From Hyphomicrobiales bacterium (GTDB taxonomy: Bacteria; Pseudomonadota; Alphaproteobacteria; Parvibaculales; Parvibaculaceae): a DNA stretch of 64,000 bases. The stretch's first letter is position 1. Each line of letters begins with the position of its first letter. Made by a program: the position numbers and the translations under genes. The stretch lies in assembly GCA_016124805.1 (NCBI GenBank), contig WGND01000011.1, positions 295,851-359,850 of the forward strand, written 5' to 3'. The notes beneath the pieces were generated by a model, which saw only the letters and a program-made list of their open reading frames with translations, searched no databases and had not been told where the DNA came from. Positions 63,718-64,000 of the stretch are shown in pieces.

Positions 63718-64000
63718 ATGAATAAGTTGTGTTTCTCCACCCGCATTGAACAGATCATGCTGGTCTTCGCCGTGATGCTGTTTCTGTCCCTGCCATTGAG
63801 CAAAGCCTATGCGGAAGACCCGGCACCTGCCGACGGCACTGAGATGGCAACGGATCCGACCACCGCGACTGACGGTTCAGAGATGGGTGGTGATGCGGCG
63901 ATGATGGGCGAGGGCGAAGAGGCCCCCATGACGGATGGTGTCGTGGAAGAGCCTGCCGCCAATCCCTACGGTCTCTCGGCCTTGTGGAACGAGGGCGACA
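63718..64000 (+). CDS. exbB: ExbB/TolQ-type proton channel subunit, N-terminal part
   Basis: The frame runs off the window after 94 codons. It has a signal-like segment (IMLVFAVMLFLSLPLSKAYA), an acidic, Met- and Ala-rich stretch, and then NPYGLSALWNEGD, the sequence that precedes the first membrane helix of ExbB in proteins with an N-terminal extension. With tonB 67 bp upstream this is read as exbB; exbD probably follows outside the window. Confidence 0.75.
   Translation, partial: MNKLCFSTRIEQIMLVFAVMLFLSLPLSKAYAEDPAPADGTEMATDPTTATDGSEMGGDAAMMGEGEEAPMTDGVVEEPAANPYGLSALWNEGD

Noticed and set aside
42143..64000. A complete Rut uracil-degradation pathway
   Set aside because: RutC, RutD, RutE and the permease RutG are not found; only RutA-, RutB- and RutF-like members are present.
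1..64000. CRISPR arrays, tRNA or rRNA genes, insertion sequences
   Set aside because: No regularly spaced repeats, cloverleaf sequences, transposase or integrase genes were seen on either strand by reading.

Overview
The window is a GC-rich, densely coding stretch of an environmental alphaproteobacterium. The assignment rests on the recG / sdhE / mfd / DUF502 neighbourhood, and on an IalB-family protein, a PAS_5-type protein and a DUF6285-phosphotransferase pair, all common in that class. No tRNA, rRNA, CRISPR array, transposase or integrase is visible. Only one recognisable transcription factor is encoded, and it is fused to an enzyme.

Layout. 0-4.5 kb: end of an APS kinase gene, then galE, glmU and glmS (sugar-nucleotide supply). 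4.6-12.2 kb: a TPR-SPOR envelope protein, a DUF3237 protein, an MBOAT acyltransferase with an SGNH partner (polysaccharide O-acetylation), a PAS protein, and a phosphotransferase-DUF6285-DUF3089 operon. 12.4-19.2 kb: the housekeeping block DUF502, recG, sdhE, mfd. 19-35 kb: mixed metabolism, namely DsbA-like oxidoreductase, SDRs, an iron-sulfur/SCP2 fusion, acyl-CoA synthetase, CoA transferase, peptide-binding protein, IalB, acetyltransferase, HspQ, Old Yellow Enzyme, malyl-CoA lyase-like enzyme, MFS, sulfide:quinone oxidoreductase and GST. 35-42 kb: thioesterase, SulP transporter with a universal stress protein, a glycosyltransferase-like/alginate-lyase-like fusion, VOC protein and PfkB kinase.

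42-64 kb is the most interesting part: an apparent catabolic supercluster for a nitrogen-containing, probably amide- or ring-bearing substrate. A leftward set runs MFS, Rieske oxygenase, LigB-type extradiol dioxygenase, RutA-like flavin monooxygenase, RutB-like amidohydrolase, TRZ/ATZ-type amidohydrolase, acetamidase/formamidase, and an AraC regulator fused to a second acetamidase/formamidase. Two TauD/TfdA dioxygenases and an SDR follow. A rightward set starts behind a well-matched sigma-54 promoter: TonB-dependent receptor (with an EF-hand-like loop), MFS, second RutB-like hydrolase, M20 amidohydrolase, RutF-like flavin reductase, TonB and ExbB.

The proposed logic is inference: receptor plus TonB/ExbB import the substrate across the outer membrane and MFS proteins across the inner one; oxygenases and the RutA/RutF-like pair open or trim the ring; RutB-like, formamidase, M20 and deaminase-type enzymes release nitrogen; sigma-54 suggests nitrogen control. 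RutC, RutD, RutE and RutG are absent, so this is not the known uracil pathway and the substrate is unknown.
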